Shown one piece after another: positions 25,012 through 33,519 of a stretch of 64,000 nt of DNA. Position numbers and translations under genes: made by a program. The DNA lies in the NCBI RefSeq assembly GCF_011395035.1, contig NZ_CP024768.1, forward strand, positions 1,547,377 through 1,611,376. Reading direction: 5' to 3'. Position 1 is the stretch's first letter. Every line of letters begins with the position of its first letter. The stretch comes from Pantoea cypripedii (GTDB lineage Bacteria > Pseudomonadota > Gammaproteobacteria > Enterobacterales > Enterobacteriaceae). The notes below the pieces were generated by a model, which made no database searches, was not told the origin of the DNA, and saw only the letters and a list, made by a program, of their open reading frames with translations.

Positions 25012-25317
25012 TCAGTTACCCTCTAAATACGCCTTGTTATCAGCGATCAGCGCGTCGGCGATCTTGCCGGTATCCATTTTCAGATCGCCATTGCGAATGG
25101 CGGTTTTCAGCTGCTCAACGCGAGCGGTATTGATATCACTGCTACCCGGCTGCATCAGCTGGGACTGGGCTGCACTCAGTTTCACCTGTGAACCGCTTTC
25201 GCTGGTGCTGGTGGTGCTTGCCGTGCTGCTCTGACGCACTTTGCTGCTGTTGTCATTGCTGTCACGGGTCTGAACAGTGCTAACCGGTTGTAATGGCTGG
25301 GTTCTGTCGATGCTCAT
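25012..25317 (-). CDS. flgM: Anti-sigma-28 factor FlgM
   Basis: A 101-residue regulator that holds FliA (sigma-28) inactive until it is exported through the completed hook-basal body, coupling late gene expression to assembly. The N-terminal half is Ser/Thr-rich and disordered (QSSTASTTSTSESG), as expected for an exported, unfolded protein. The C-terminal half carries the FliA-binding helices (LSAAQSQLMQ; ARVEQLKTAIRNGDLKMDTGKIADALI). GGAG precedes the start. A near-consensus sigma-28 promoter lies 74 bases upstream. Confidence 0.95.
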   Translation of the reverse strand: MSIDRTQPLQPVSTVQTRDSNDNSSKVRQSSTASTTSTSESGSQVKLSAAQSQLMQPGSSDINTARVEQLKTAIRNGDLKMDTGKIADALIADNKAYLEGN

Positions 25318-25390
25318 GGTCTTGCTCCTGTAAAGTCAGTCGGGGATGAGCCAACTGAGTCAGCATAGGGTAATTTCATTGTTGCTTTCA

Positions 25391-25417
25391 CTATCGGCAG
25401 AAAAACAGGGTTCTTTA
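25391..25417 (-). promoter_or_regulatory. Sigma-28 (FliA) promoter of flgMN
   Basis: On the leftward strand TAAAGAAC, 11 bases, then GCCGATAG. The FliA consensus is TAAAGTTT-N11-GCCGATAA, so three of sixteen positions differ. Position, upstream of flgM, matches the known class 3 control in E. coli and Salmonella. Confidence 0.85.
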
Positions 25418-25422
25418 GCGCT

Positions 25423-26082
25423 TTATAGCGATATAAGAATATTCCCATCCTCGCCGACCCGGCCGCTGACGACCTGACCATTTCCCATACGTACGCGAAC
25501 CGTCTGCGCGGTGGTCGCATTGTTCATTGCCTTGCCTTCACTACTGGCATCAAAGCCGTTACCACTGGCCACCACCAGCACATTTTGCCCGGCTTTTACT
25601 CGCCACGGCAGGCGCACCATCGTGGCGGTGACCGGCTGGCCTGGCGTGATGTCACGCATCACAATGGCATCGCTGACGCTCGCCGCGCTGAGCAGGGTGC
25701 GTGCCGGCAGGGTATCCAGCCGTCCGGATTGCAAGCGGAAATCACTGGCGCTGACGCTGCTGCCCCGCATCAACTGGTGATTCGCTACCAGATATTGTCC
25801 GGTTACCTGCACCTGAACCTGTAAATAACGACGATTCTGTCCGCAATTGGTGGCGATGCTCATGTTACCCCACTGGCGGCTATTGCCAGGCAACAGAAAC
25901 TGCGGCGCATCGCAGGCTGGCCACTGCTCTTTTGGCGTACGAATAACCACATTGATGCCTGCCGCATGTTGCGGATCGCGCGCCTTAAAAAATTGCGTCA
26001 ATTGCGCATCAAGTTGCGCAGCATGACCCGGCAGCACCAGCACCAGCAAAAGTGAAGACAGTAAGGTTGGAAATCTGCGCAT
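25423..26082 (-). CDS. flgA: Flagellar P-ring assembly chaperone FlgA
   Basis: A 219-residue periplasmic chaperone needed for P-ring (FlgI) assembly. Signal peptide MRRFPTLLSSLLLVLVLPGHA, cleaved about residue 21. The SAF domain and the C-terminal beta domain are visible (HQLMRGSSVSASDFRLQSGRLD; VKAGQNVLVVASGNGFDASSEGKAMNNA), ending in the conserved RVRMGNGQVVSGRVGEDG. The length equals E. coli. It diverges from flgB and shares the FlhDC site. Confidence 0.95.
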   Translation of the reverse strand: MRRFPTLLSSLLLVLVLPGHAAQLDAQLTQFFKARDPQHAAGINVVIRTPKEQWPACDAPQFLLPGNSRQWGNMSIATNCGQNRRYLQVQVQVTGQYLVANHQLMRGSSVSASDFRLQSGRLDTLPARTLLSAASVSDAIVMRDITPGQPVTATMVRLPWRVKAGQNVLVVASGNGFDASSEGKAMNNATTAQTVRVRMGNGQVVSGRVGEDGNILISL

Positions 26083-26136
26083 GATACGCCTCCTGACTGA
26101 AGATGGCCCTGAGTCTACTCCTCGCGCGAAAAATTC

Positions 26137-26179
26137 AATGTCAAAAATAGCCGATGTTTTTGGCGCTATTCAGACGATA
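26137..26179. promoter_or_regulatory. FlhDC-type class 2 operator between flgA and flgB
   Basis: Left half AATGTCAAAAATAGCC (26137-26152), an 11-base spacer, and right half CGCTATTCAGACG (26164-26176). This matches the FlhD4C2 arrangement AATGGCNAAATAGCG-N10-12-CGCTATTTNNGCC well. It lies in the divergent flgA/flgB region, the known location in E. coli and Salmonella. Confidence 0.85.
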
Positions 26180-26236
26180 GCCCTTGCTTTTCCCCAATTA
26201 AGCTGTCAGCTCGAAATTCTCATTCGCGGAGGAAGC

Positions 26237-26650
26237 ATGCTCGACAAACTCGATGCCGCGCTGCGATTTGGTACAGAAGCTCTCAACCTGCGGGCGGAGC
26301 GTCAGGAAATCCTGGCATCCAACATTGCCAACGCTGATACCCCAGGCTACCAGGCCCGGGATATCGACTTTGCCAGCCAGCTCAGCAAGGTGATGGAAAA
26401 TGGTCGCGCTGATGGCAGCAGTCTGGCGCTGAATGTGACATCGGCACGTCACATCGAAGCGCAGAGCAACGCACAGCCATCAATGGACCTGCTGTACCGC
26501 ATTCCCGATCAGCCTGCCGCGGATGGCAACACCGTGGATATGGACCGGGAACGCACGCAGTTCGCCGATAACAGCCTGAAATATCAAACCGATCTCACCC
26601 TCATCAGTAGCCAAATCAAAGGCATGATGAGCGTTCTGCAGGGGCAATAA
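26237..26650 (+). CDS. flgB: Flagellar proximal rod protein FlgB
   Basis: A 137-residue rod subunit at the membrane end of the axial structure. Start ATG 26237 has an ideal GGAGGAA two bases upstream of its spacer, and the family sequence starts at MLDKLDAALRFG; upstream codons are not homologous. The rod/hook N-terminal motif is present (ASNIANADTPGYQARDIDF), as is the C-terminal helix (SLKYQTDLTLISSQIKGMMSVLQG). First gene of flgBCDEFGHIJ, under the FlhDC site. Confidence 0.95.
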   Translation: MLDKLDAALRFGTEALNLRAERQEILASNIANADTPGYQARDIDFASQLSKVMENGRADGSSLALNVTSARHIEAQSNAQPSMDLLYRIPDQPAADGNTVDMDRERTQFADNSLKYQTDLTLISSQIKGMMSVLQGQ

Positions 26651-26652
26651 GC

Positions 26653-27057
26653 ATGGCATTGCTAAATATCTTTGATATCGCCGGGTCGGCTATGACGGCG
26701 CAATCGCAGCGCCTGAACGTCAGCGCCAGTAACCTGGCCAACGCCGATAGCGTCACCGGGCCGGATGGTCAGCCCTATGTGGCGAAACAGGTGATTTTCC
26801 AGACCGACGCCGCTCAGGGTATGGCAACCGGTGGCGTCAAGGTAGCCGGCGTGGTGGACGATCCTTCCCCGGCGAAATTGGTGTACGACCCGGGCAATCC
26901 GATGGCCGACCAGAAAGGTTACGTCAAGATGCCCAATGTGGACGTGGTGGCCGAGACCGTGAACACCATGTCGGCTTCACGTAGCTATCAGGCCAACGTT
27001 GAGGTTCTGAACACCGTGAAATCAATGATGATGAAAACGCTGACTATGGGTCAGTAA
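26653..27057 (+). CDS. flgC: Flagellar proximal rod protein FlgC
   Basis: A 134-residue rod protein. N-terminal ANL motif: QSQRLNVSASNLANADSVTGPDGQPYVAK; conserved YVKMPNVDVVAETVNTMSASRSYQANVEVLNTVKSMM at the C-terminus, forming the D0 coiled coil. Two bases separate it from flgB and twelve from flgD, consistent with one operon. The length matches E. coli (134). Confidence 0.96.
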   Translation: MALLNIFDIAGSAMTAQSQRLNVSASNLANADSVTGPDGQPYVAKQVIFQTDAAQGMATGGVKVAGVVDDPSPAKLVYDPGNPMADQKGYVKMPNVDVVAETVNTMSASRSYQANVEVLNTVKSMMMKTLTMGQ

Positions 27058-27069
27058 CGGAGAAACACA

Positions 27070-27744
27070 ATGGGTATCGCGGTAGGCGTTAACGAAAATC
27101 TGGACCCCACGGTCCTTAGCTCTTCCAGCAGTAGCAGCACCGGTAACAGTGCGGAAGATTTACAGAACCAGTTTCTGACCATGCTGGTCACGCAGTTACA
27201 GAATCAGGACCCGACCAACCCGATGGATAACAGCCAGCTCACCACACAGCTGGCACAGATCAACACCCTGAGCGGCATTGAAAAACTCAATACCACGCTG
27301 GGCTCCATCTCCGGGCAGATCAGCACCAGCCAGAACCTGCAAAGTTCTACGCTGATTGGTCATGGCGTGATGGTGGATGGCAGCCAGATCCTCGTGGGTA
27401 GCGGGACGACCACGCCGTTTGGTGTGGAATTGACCACCGCCTCAACCGCCACCACCGCCACCATCAAAGATTCAAGTGGTGCCACGGTACGTACCATTGA
27501 CCTGGGTGCGCTGTCGTCAGGCGTTCACACCTTCTCGTGGGATGGCACGCTGACTGATGGTTCTACGGCACCGGACGGCAAATATACCGTTTCCATTGCC
27601 GCCAGCAATGGCAGCACCCAACTGGTGGCTCAACCGCTGAATTACGCCTACGTCAGTGGCGTCAGCACAACGGATGACACCTCTACACTGGACCTCGGCA
27701 CCATGGGGACCGCGACCCTTGATGATGTTCGTCAGATCCTCTGA
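27070..27744 (+). CDS. flgD: Flagellar hook cap / scaffold protein FlgD
   Basis: A 224-residue scaffold that caps the growing hook and is later replaced by FlgK. Residues about 30-75 are the conserved export and assembly region (LQNQFLTMLVTQLQNQDPTNPMDNSQLTTQLAQI), followed by an Fn3/tudor-like beta domain containing FSWDGTLTDGSTAPDGKYTVSI, typical of the family's FlgD Ig-like domain. The N-terminus is Ser/Thr rich. The length is close to E. coli (231). Confidence 0.95.
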   Translation: MGIAVGVNENLDPTVLSSSSSSSTGNSAEDLQNQFLTMLVTQLQNQDPTNPMDNSQLTTQLAQINTLSGIEKLNTTLGSISGQISTSQNLQSSTLIGHGVMVDGSQILVGSGTTTPFGVELTTASTATTATIKDSSGATVRTIDLGALSSGVHTFSWDGTLTDGSTAPDGKYTVSIAASNGSTQLVAQPLNYAYVSGVSTTDDTSTLDLGTMGTATLDDVRQIL

Positions 27745-27770
27745 TAAACCTGTAACCAGGAGCAATTAAT

Positions 27771-28991
27771 ATGTCTTTTTCCCAAGCGGTGAGCGGCCTG
27801 GGTGCTGCTTCCAGTAACCTTGACGTAATTGGTAACAACATCGCCAACTCCGCCACAGCGGGCTTTAAATCCAGCACCATTGCTTTTGCCGACATGTTTG
27901 CCGGTTCTGACGTGGGCCTGGGCACCAAAGTAGCGGCGGTGATCCAGAACTTCAACGACGGCACCACCACCACCACCAGCCGTGGCCTGGATGTGGCGCT
28001 GAGCGGCAACGGCTTCTTCCGTATGACCGACAGCAGCGGCGCGGTGTATTACTCACGTAACGGCCAGTTCACGCTGGACGAAAACCGTAACCTGGTGAAT
28101 ACCCAGGGTCTGTACGTGACCGGCTATCCGGCAAGTGGTTCTCCGGCCACCATTCAGACCGGTGCTAACCCGGTGGCGCTGAGCATTCCTACCACGCAGA
28201 TGTCCGCGCGTGCCACGACCACGGCGACGCAGGTGGCGAACCTTAACTCCACCAGCACCACGCCGACAGTGACCACCTTTGATGCGTCTAACGTCGATAG
28301 CTACAACGCCAAAAGCACCATGACGGTATATGACTCGCAGGGTAACGATCACACCCTCGATATGTACTACGTCAAAACCGGTGATAACGCCTGGACCGTG
28401 CACGCGATTGACTCGACCACCGGCACTTCAGCGGGCGATTTTGATCTGACCTTTGATACCAGCGGTAACCTCACCAGCGTGGGTGGCGTCACCGGCGCGA
28501 CCACGGTAGCTCTGAGTATTGATGGCTCGAACGGCGCTGCGGCTGGTCAGAGCATCACCCTGAGTATGCAGGGCAGCCTGCAGCAGAACACCGGCACCAC
28601 CACCTTCGGCAACCCGACGCAGGATGGCTATGCACCGGGTGACCTGACCACGTACACCATCAACGACGACGGCACCATCACCGGTACTTACTCGAACCAG
28701 CAAACTCAGTTGCTGGGTCAGATCGTACTGGCGAGCTTCTCTAACCCGGAAGGTTTGCAGTCAGAAGGTGACAACGTGTGGAGCGCCACCAGCTCTTCCG
28801 GCCAGGCCGCTATCGGCACCGCAGGCACCGGCACCTTTGGTTCGCTGACCGCAGGCGCGCTGGAAGCGTCCAACGTGGATTTGAGTAATGAACTGGTGAA
28901 CATGATCGTCGCGCAGCGTAACTATCAGGCGAACGCGCAGACCATCAAAACCCAGGATCAGATCCTCAACACCCTGGTCAACTTACGTTAA
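27771..28991 (+). CDS. flgE: Flagellar hook protein FlgE
   Basis: A 406-residue subunit of the hook, the universal joint between rod and filament. N-terminal motif MSFSQAVSGLGAASSNLDVIGNNIANSATAGFKSS with the D0 helix; GLDVALSGNGFFRMTD is conserved across hook-rod proteins; the middle, exposed domain (about 145-330) is Thr/Ser-rich and variable; the C-terminal helix is SNELVNMIVAQRNYQANAQTIKTQDQILNTLVNLR. The length is close to E. coli (402). CAGGAGCAATTAAT precedes the ATG. Confidence 0.97.
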   Translation: MSFSQAVSGLGAASSNLDVIGNNIANSATAGFKSSTIAFADMFAGSDVGLGTKVAAVIQNFNDGTTTTTSRGLDVALSGNGFFRMTDSSGAVYYSRNGQFTLDENRNLVNTQGLYVTGYPASGSPATIQTGANPVALSIPTTQMSARATTTATQVANLNSTSTTPTVTTFDASNVDSYNAKSTMTVYDSQGNDHTLDMYYVKTGDNAWTVHAIDSTTGTSAGDFDLTFDTSGNLTSVGGVTGATTVALSIDGSNGAAAGQSITLSMQGSLQQNTGTTTFGNPTQDGYAPGDLTTYTINDDGTITGTYSNQQTQLLGQIVLASFSNPEGLQSEGDNVWSATSSSGQAAIGTAGTGTFGSLTAGALEASNVDLSNELVNMIVAQRNYQANAQTIKTQDQILNTLVNLR

Positions 28992-29011
28992 TTCACTAAC
29001 GGGATTGCATT

Positions 29012-29770
29012 ATGGATCACGCGATATATACCGCGATGGGAGCCGCCAGCCAGACGCTGGAGCAGCAGTCCGTCACGGCCAGCAACCTCGCCAACGCCTC
29101 CACGCCGGGTTTTCGTGCCCAGCTGGAAGCTTACCGCGCGGTGCCGGTCAATGGCTGGTCGCTGCCGACGCGTACTCTGGTAACGGCCTCTACACCGGGT
29201 GCCGATATGACTGCGGGGGCGATGGACAATACCGGTCGCGCGCTCGACGTGGCGGTGCAGCAGGACGGCTGGCTGGCGGTACGCACCGCTGACGGCAGCG
29301 AAGCCTATACCCGCAACGGCAACATTCAAATCAGTTCCACTGGCATCCTGACAATCCAGGGCAATCCCGTGATGGGCGATGGCGGGCCGATTGCGGTCCC
29401 GCAGGGCGCAGAGCTGACTATCGCAACGGATGGCACCATCACCTCGCGTAACCCCGGTGATGCTCCCAATGCGACGGTGCAGATTGGTCGTCTGAAGCTG
29501 GTCACCGCCACCGGCCAGGAGCTGCAACGCAGTGACGACGGCATGTTCCGTCCCACGGCACAAACCCAGGCAACACGCGGGGCAGCGCTGGCAGAAGACA
29601 CCACGGTGCAGGTTTCGCCTGGGGTTCTTGAGGGCAGTAACGTGAAACCCGTGGAAACCATGGTCGATATGATCGCCAACGCCCGACGTTTTGAGATGCA
29701 AATGAAGGTCATCTCTAACGTCGATGAAAACGAACAAAAAGCCAACCAACTGCTCAATATGAGCAGTTAA
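29012..29770 (+). CDS. flgF: Flagellar proximal rod protein FlgF
   Basis: A 252-residue rod subunit. N-terminal MDHAIYTAMGAASQTLEQQSVTASNLANASTPGFRAQ contains the rod motif; conserved GRALDVAVQQDGWLAV and YTRNGNIQIS sit in the middle; C-terminus VEPVxxMVDMI is seen as VKPVETMVDMIANARRFEMQMKVI, giving the D0 helix. Length equals E. coli (251). It lies between flgE and flgG with short gaps, and its own D1-type core marks it as FlgF rather than FlgG. Confidence 0.95.
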   Translation: MDHAIYTAMGAASQTLEQQSVTASNLANASTPGFRAQLEAYRAVPVNGWSLPTRTLVTASTPGADMTAGAMDNTGRALDVAVQQDGWLAVRTADGSEAYTRNGNIQISSTGILTIQGNPVMGDGGPIAVPQGAELTIATDGTITSRNPGDAPNATVQIGRLKLVTATGQELQRSDDGMFRPTAQTQATRGAALAEDTTVQVSPGVLEGSNVKPVETMVDMIANARRFEMQMKVISNVDENEQKANQLLNMSS

Positions 29771-29786
29771 GGCTGAGGATAAAACA

Positions 29787-30569
29787 ATGATTCGTTCTTT
29801 ATGGATTGCGAAAACCGGCCTTGACGCCCAGCAAACCAACATGGACGTCATCGCCAACAACCTGGCGAACGTCAGCACCAACGGCTTTAAGCGTTCGCGT
29901 GCGGTTTTTGAAGACCTGATGTATCAGACAGTCCGTCAGCCAGGTACGCAGTCATCAGAACAAACCACCTTACCGTCTGGTATGCAGATTGGTACCGGTG
30001 TGCGTCCGGTGACCACCGAGCGTCTGCACACCCAGGGCAACCTGTCGCAGACCAGCAACTCAAAAGATCTGGCAATCAACGGCCAGGGCTACTTTGAAGT
30101 ACAGATGCCGGATGGCACCTCTGCCTATACCCGCGATGGTTCGTTCCAGGTGGATCAGAATGGTCAGCTGGTGACCAACGCCGGTTATCCGGTACAGCCG
30201 GGGATCACCATTCCGGCCAACGCCACCGCCATTACGGTTTCACGCGATGGCGTGGTGGATGTGACGGTGCAGGGGCAGACCAACCCGACGCAGGTAGGCC
30301 AGCTGACGCTCAGCACCTTTATGAACGATGCCGGTCTCGACAGCCTGGGGGAAAACCTCTACCAGGAAACACAGGCGTCAGGCGCGCCGACCCAAAGCAC
30401 GCCGGGTCAGAACGGTGCCGGTCTGCTGTATCAGGGTTATGTGGAAACCTCAAACGTTAACGTGGCGGAAGAACTGGTGTCGATGATCCAGACGCAACGT
30501 GCTTATGAGATCAACAGCAAAGCGGTCAGCACCTCCGATCAGATGCTGCAGAAGTTAACCCAGTTATAA
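29787..30569 (+). CDS. flgG: Flagellar distal rod protein FlgG
   Basis: A 260-residue distal rod subunit, whose polymer sets rod length and passes through the P and L rings. The sequence is highly conserved: MIRSLWIAKTGLDAQQTNMDVIANNLANVSTNGFKRSRAVFEDL at the N-terminus, including the FlgG-specific segment that stiffens the rod, and SNVNVAEELVSMIQTQRAYEINSKAVSTSDQMLQKL at the C-terminus. The length matches E. coli (260). Confidence 0.97.
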   Translation: MIRSLWIAKTGLDAQQTNMDVIANNLANVSTNGFKRSRAVFEDLMYQTVRQPGTQSSEQTTLPSGMQIGTGVRPVTTERLHTQGNLSQTSNSKDLAINGQGYFEVQMPDGTSAYTRDGSFQVDQNGQLVTNAGYPVQPGITIPANATAITVSRDGVVDVTVQGQTNPTQVGQLTLSTFMNDAGLDSLGENLYQETQASGAPTQSTPGQNGAGLLYQGYVETSNVNVAEELVSMIQTQRAYEINSKAVSTSDQMLQKLTQL

Positions 30570-30631
30570 ATCTGGTGTCTTTGGGCCAGCCTGGCTGGCC
30601 TGATTAAGAACATGAATAAGGTCAGAACCCC

Positions 30632-31342
30632 GTGGCGAAGCAAGTGATTCTCAAGCCTGGTCATTGGTTGGTGGCGTTATCGCTGCTGACATTAAACGGT
30701 TGTGCGCTGGTCCCACGCACGCCACTGGTACAAGGCTCGACAACGGCAGAGCCAACGCCTTCTGCGCCGCCGGTGGTCAATGGTTCGATTTTTCAGGGCG
30801 TTGCGCCGCTCAACTACGGTTATCAGCCGCTGTTTGAAGATCGCCGTCCACGTAATATTGGCGACACCCTGACGATTACCCTGCAGGAAAACGTCAGTGC
30901 CAGCAAAAGCTCCTCGGCGAATGCCAGCCGCGATGGCAGCGGTAGCTTCGGTCTGACCACCGTACCGACCGGGTTGAATGGTCTGGTCGGCGCGAGCGGC
31001 GAGAAAGTGGGTCTCGATGGCGAAGGCAAAAACGACTTCACCGGCAAAGGGGGCGCGACCGCCAACAACACCTTTACCGGCACCATCACCGTCACCGTCA
31101 ATCAGGTGCTGTCCAACGGCAACCTGCGCGTGGTGGGTGAGAAACAAATCGAAATTAATCAGGGAACCGAATTTATTCGTTTCTCCGGTGTGGTTAACCC
31201 CCGCACCATCAGCGCCAGCAACGCGGTGCTGTCAACCGCAGTGGCCGATGCACGTATTGAGTACGTCGGTAATGGTTATATCAATGAGGCGCAGACCATG
31301 GGTTGGTTCCAGCGCTTCTTCCTGAACATCTCGCCGATGTAA
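30632..31342 (+). CDS. flgH: Flagellar L-ring lipoprotein FlgH
   Basis: A 236-residue outer-membrane lipoprotein forming the L ring. Lipobox LTLNGC, with lipidated Cys about residue 24. Conserved core NYGYQPLFEDRRPRNIGDTLTI and ENVSASKSSSANASRDG; C-terminal RIEYVGNGYINEAQTMGWFQRFFLNISPM is nearly identical to E. coli. The start is GTG 30632; an AAGG about nine bases upstream supports it. The 62-base gap after flgG is longer than elsewhere in the operon. Confidence 0.95.
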   Translation: MAKQVILKPGHWLVALSLLTLNGCALVPRTPLVQGSTTAEPTPSAPPVVNGSIFQGVAPLNYGYQPLFEDRRPRNIGDTLTITLQENVSASKSSSANASRDGSGSFGLTTVPTGLNGLVGASGEKVGLDGEGKNDFTGKGGATANNTFTGTITVTVNQVLSNGNLRVVGEKQIEINQGTEFIRFSGVVNPRTISASNAVLSTAVADARIEYVGNGYINEAQTMGWFQRFFLNISPM

Positions 31343-31351
31343 GAGGTTACG

Positions 31352-32458
31352 ATGAAAATGAACACTCTGCTGCGTCTGGGCCTGGGCATGCTGCTCGGTT
31401 TCAGCCTTATTGCGCATGCTGACCGCATCCGCGATCTGACCACCGTGCAGGGCGTGCGCGACAACCAGCTGATTGGCTATGGCTTAGTGGTGGGACTGGA
31501 CGGTACCGGTGACCAGACCACGCAAACGCCGTTTACTACGCAAACCGTCAGCAACATGTTGTCGCAGTTGGGGATCACCGTACCGACCGGCACCAACATG
31601 CAGCTGAAAAACGTGGCGGCGGTGATGGTCACCTCTTCACTGCCTGCCTTCGCGCGTCAGGGACAAACCATTGATGTGGTGGTGTCGTCACTGGGTAACG
31701 CCAAAAGCCTGCGTGGCGGTACGCTGCTGATGACGCCGATGAAAGGGGTCGATAACCAGGTGTATGCGCTGGCGCAGGGTAACATTCTGGTGGGTGGTGC
31801 CGGTGCGGCAGCCGGTGGCAGCAGCGTTCAGGTCAACCAGCTGAATGGTGGCCGGATTACCGGTGGGGCCACGGTGGAGCGTGAACTGCAAAGCAACTTT
31901 GGTAGCCAGAGCACCATCAATCTGCAGCTCAACAACGAAGATTTCACCATGGCACAGCGTATCTCGGATGCTATCAACCGGGGTGGCTACGGCTATGCTC
32001 AGGCGCTGGATGCCCGTACTGTGCAGATTCGGGTGTCGCCAAACAACAGCTCGCAGGTACGTCTGCTGGCCGATATCCAGAACCTTGACGTTTCCGTACC
32101 GCTGGAAGATGCCAAAGTGATCATCAACTCACGCACCGGTTCGGTGGTGATGAACCGTGAGGTGACGTTGAGCACCTGTGCGGTGGCACAGGGCAATCTG
32201 TCAGTGACGGTGAATCAGCAGCAGAACGTCAGCCAGCCGAATACCCCGCTTGCCGGTGGACAGACGGTGGCAACCACCCAGACGCAGATTGATATGCGCC
32301 AGAGTGGTGGGGCACTGCAACACGTCAACGCCAGCGCCAACCTTAACAGCGTGGTGCGTGCACTTAACGCGCTGGGTGCGACACCGATTGATTTGATGTC
32401 GATTCTGCAATCCATGCAGAGTGCGGGCTGCCTGCGCGCCAAACTGGAAATTATCTGA
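31352..32458 (+). CDS. flgI: Flagellar P-ring protein FlgI
   Basis: A 368-residue periplasmic protein forming the P ring around the rod in the peptidoglycan layer. Signal peptide MKMNTLLRLGLGMLLGFSLIAHA, then the conserved mature start DRIRDLTTVQGVRDNQLIGYGLVVGLDGTGDQ. Two cysteines (STCAVAQ and SAGCLRAK) match the intramolecular disulfide known in E. coli FlgI, which needs DsbA. Its TGA shares one base with the ATG of flgJ, so the two are translationally coupled. Confidence 0.97.
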   Translation: MKMNTLLRLGLGMLLGFSLIAHADRIRDLTTVQGVRDNQLIGYGLVVGLDGTGDQTTQTPFTTQTVSNMLSQLGITVPTGTNMQLKNVAAVMVTSSLPAFARQGQTIDVVVSSLGNAKSLRGGTLLMTPMKGVDNQVYALAQGNILVGGAGAAAGGSSVQVNQLNGGRITGGATVERELQSNFGSQSTINLQLNNEDFTMAQRISDAINRGGYGYAQALDARTVQIRVSPNNSSQVRLLADIQNLDVSVPLEDAKVIINSRTGSVVMNREVTLSTCAVAQGNLSVTVNQQQNVSQPNTPLAGGQTVATTQTQIDMRQSGGALQHVNASANLNSVVRALNALGATPIDLMSILQSMQSAGCLRAKLEII

Positions 32459-33399
32459 TGAGTGATACGCAATCGCTGATGAATGCGGCTTACGACAGCC
32501 GCTCGCTCAATGACCTGAAACGTGAGGCCAGCCTCGATCCCAAAGGTAAAGCCTTACAGGTTGCGAAACAGGTTGAGGGGATGTTCGTGCAGATGATGCT
32601 GAAAAGTATGCGTGAGGCGCTGCCGCAGGATGGCCTGCTGAGCAACGATCAAACGCGTCTTTATACCTCAATGTACGATCAGCAGATTGCGCAGGAAATG
32701 GGGAAACGCGGCCTCGGCCTGGCGGACACCATCGTCAAACAGATGCAGCCCGCGCAGGAACCGGATGAAAGTGCGGGTACGGTACCGATGAAGCTGGATA
32801 ACAGCTTTATTGTCAGCGCCATGGCCCCGCTCCAGCTGGAGCAAATGGTGCGCAAAGCGGTGCCGCGTTTGCCGGTGTCACCGGGCAACCTGTCTGGCGA
32901 CAGCAGCGACTTTATTGCCCAGCTGGCGCAGCCCGCCAAAGTGGCGAGTGACGAGAGTGGCATTCCGCACCATCTGATCCTGGCGCAGGCGGCACTGGAG
33001 TCCGGCTGGGGTCAGCGTCAGATTCTGACGCGTGACGGTAAGCCGAGCTACAACGTATTTGGTATTAAAGCCAGCAGCGACTGGAAAGGTGAAACCACCG
33101 ATATCATGACCACCGAATACGATCATGGCGAAGCGAAAAAAGTCCGCGCCAGCTTCCGCGTCTATGGCTCTTATCTCGAAGCACTGACTGACTACGTCAA
33201 ACTACTTTCCAGCAACCCGCGCTATGCGGCGGTCGCGAATGCGCAGACCGCCGAGCAGGGGGCACAGGCTTTGCAGGCTGCCGGTTACGCTACTGACCCG
33301 AAATATGCCCAGAAACTGGTGGGAATGATCCAGCAATTCAAAAACATGGGTGAAAAAGTCGTGAAGGCGTACAGCCAGGATTTAACCAATTTGTTCTGA
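32458..33399 (+). CDS. flgJ: Peptidoglycan hydrolase / rod assembly protein FlgJ
   Basis: A 313-residue bifunctional protein. The N-terminal domain (about 1-110, with VEGMFVQMMLKSMREALPQDGLLSNDQTRLYTSMYDQQIAQEM) caps rod assembly; the C-terminal domain (about 150-313) is a glucosaminidase that opens the peptidoglycan for the rod. Catalytic-region residues are visible in ILAQAALESGWGQRQI (conserved Glu) and YNVFGIKAS. Start overlaps the flgI stop by one base. It is the last gene before the sigma-28-driven flgKL. Confidence 0.96.
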   Translation: MSDTQSLMNAAYDSRSLNDLKREASLDPKGKALQVAKQVEGMFVQMMLKSMREALPQDGLLSNDQTRLYTSMYDQQIAQEMGKRGLGLADTIVKQMQPAQEPDESAGTVPMKLDNSFIVSAMAPLQLEQMVRKAVPRLPVSPGNLSGDSSDFIAQLAQPAKVASDESGIPHHLILAQAALESGWGQRQILTRDGKPSYNVFGIKASSDWKGETTDIMTTEYDHGEAKKVRASFRVYGSYLEALTDYVKLLSSNPRYAAVANAQTAEQGAQALQAAGYATDPKYAQKLVGMIQQFKNMGEKVVKAYSQDLTNLF

Positions 33400-33408
33400 T
33401 TTTTTGCC

Positions 33409-33435
33409 TCAAGTTTCACTTAAGCACGCCGATAA
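33409..33435 (+). promoter_or_regulatory. Sigma-28 (FliA) promoter of flgKL
   Basis: TCAAGTTT (33409-33416), an 11-base spacer, then GCCGATAA (33428-33435). This differs from the FliA consensus at one position. It starts 10 bases after the flgJ stop and 85 bases before flgK, as in E. coli and Salmonella. Confidence 0.92.
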
Positions 33436-33519
33436 CCTTCATAGACCCTGGGCGTCCTGACGCCCTGGTAACCGCACTGATGACAGCCAGCCCGGTGAAC
33501 GGGAAATTAAGGAACCGAG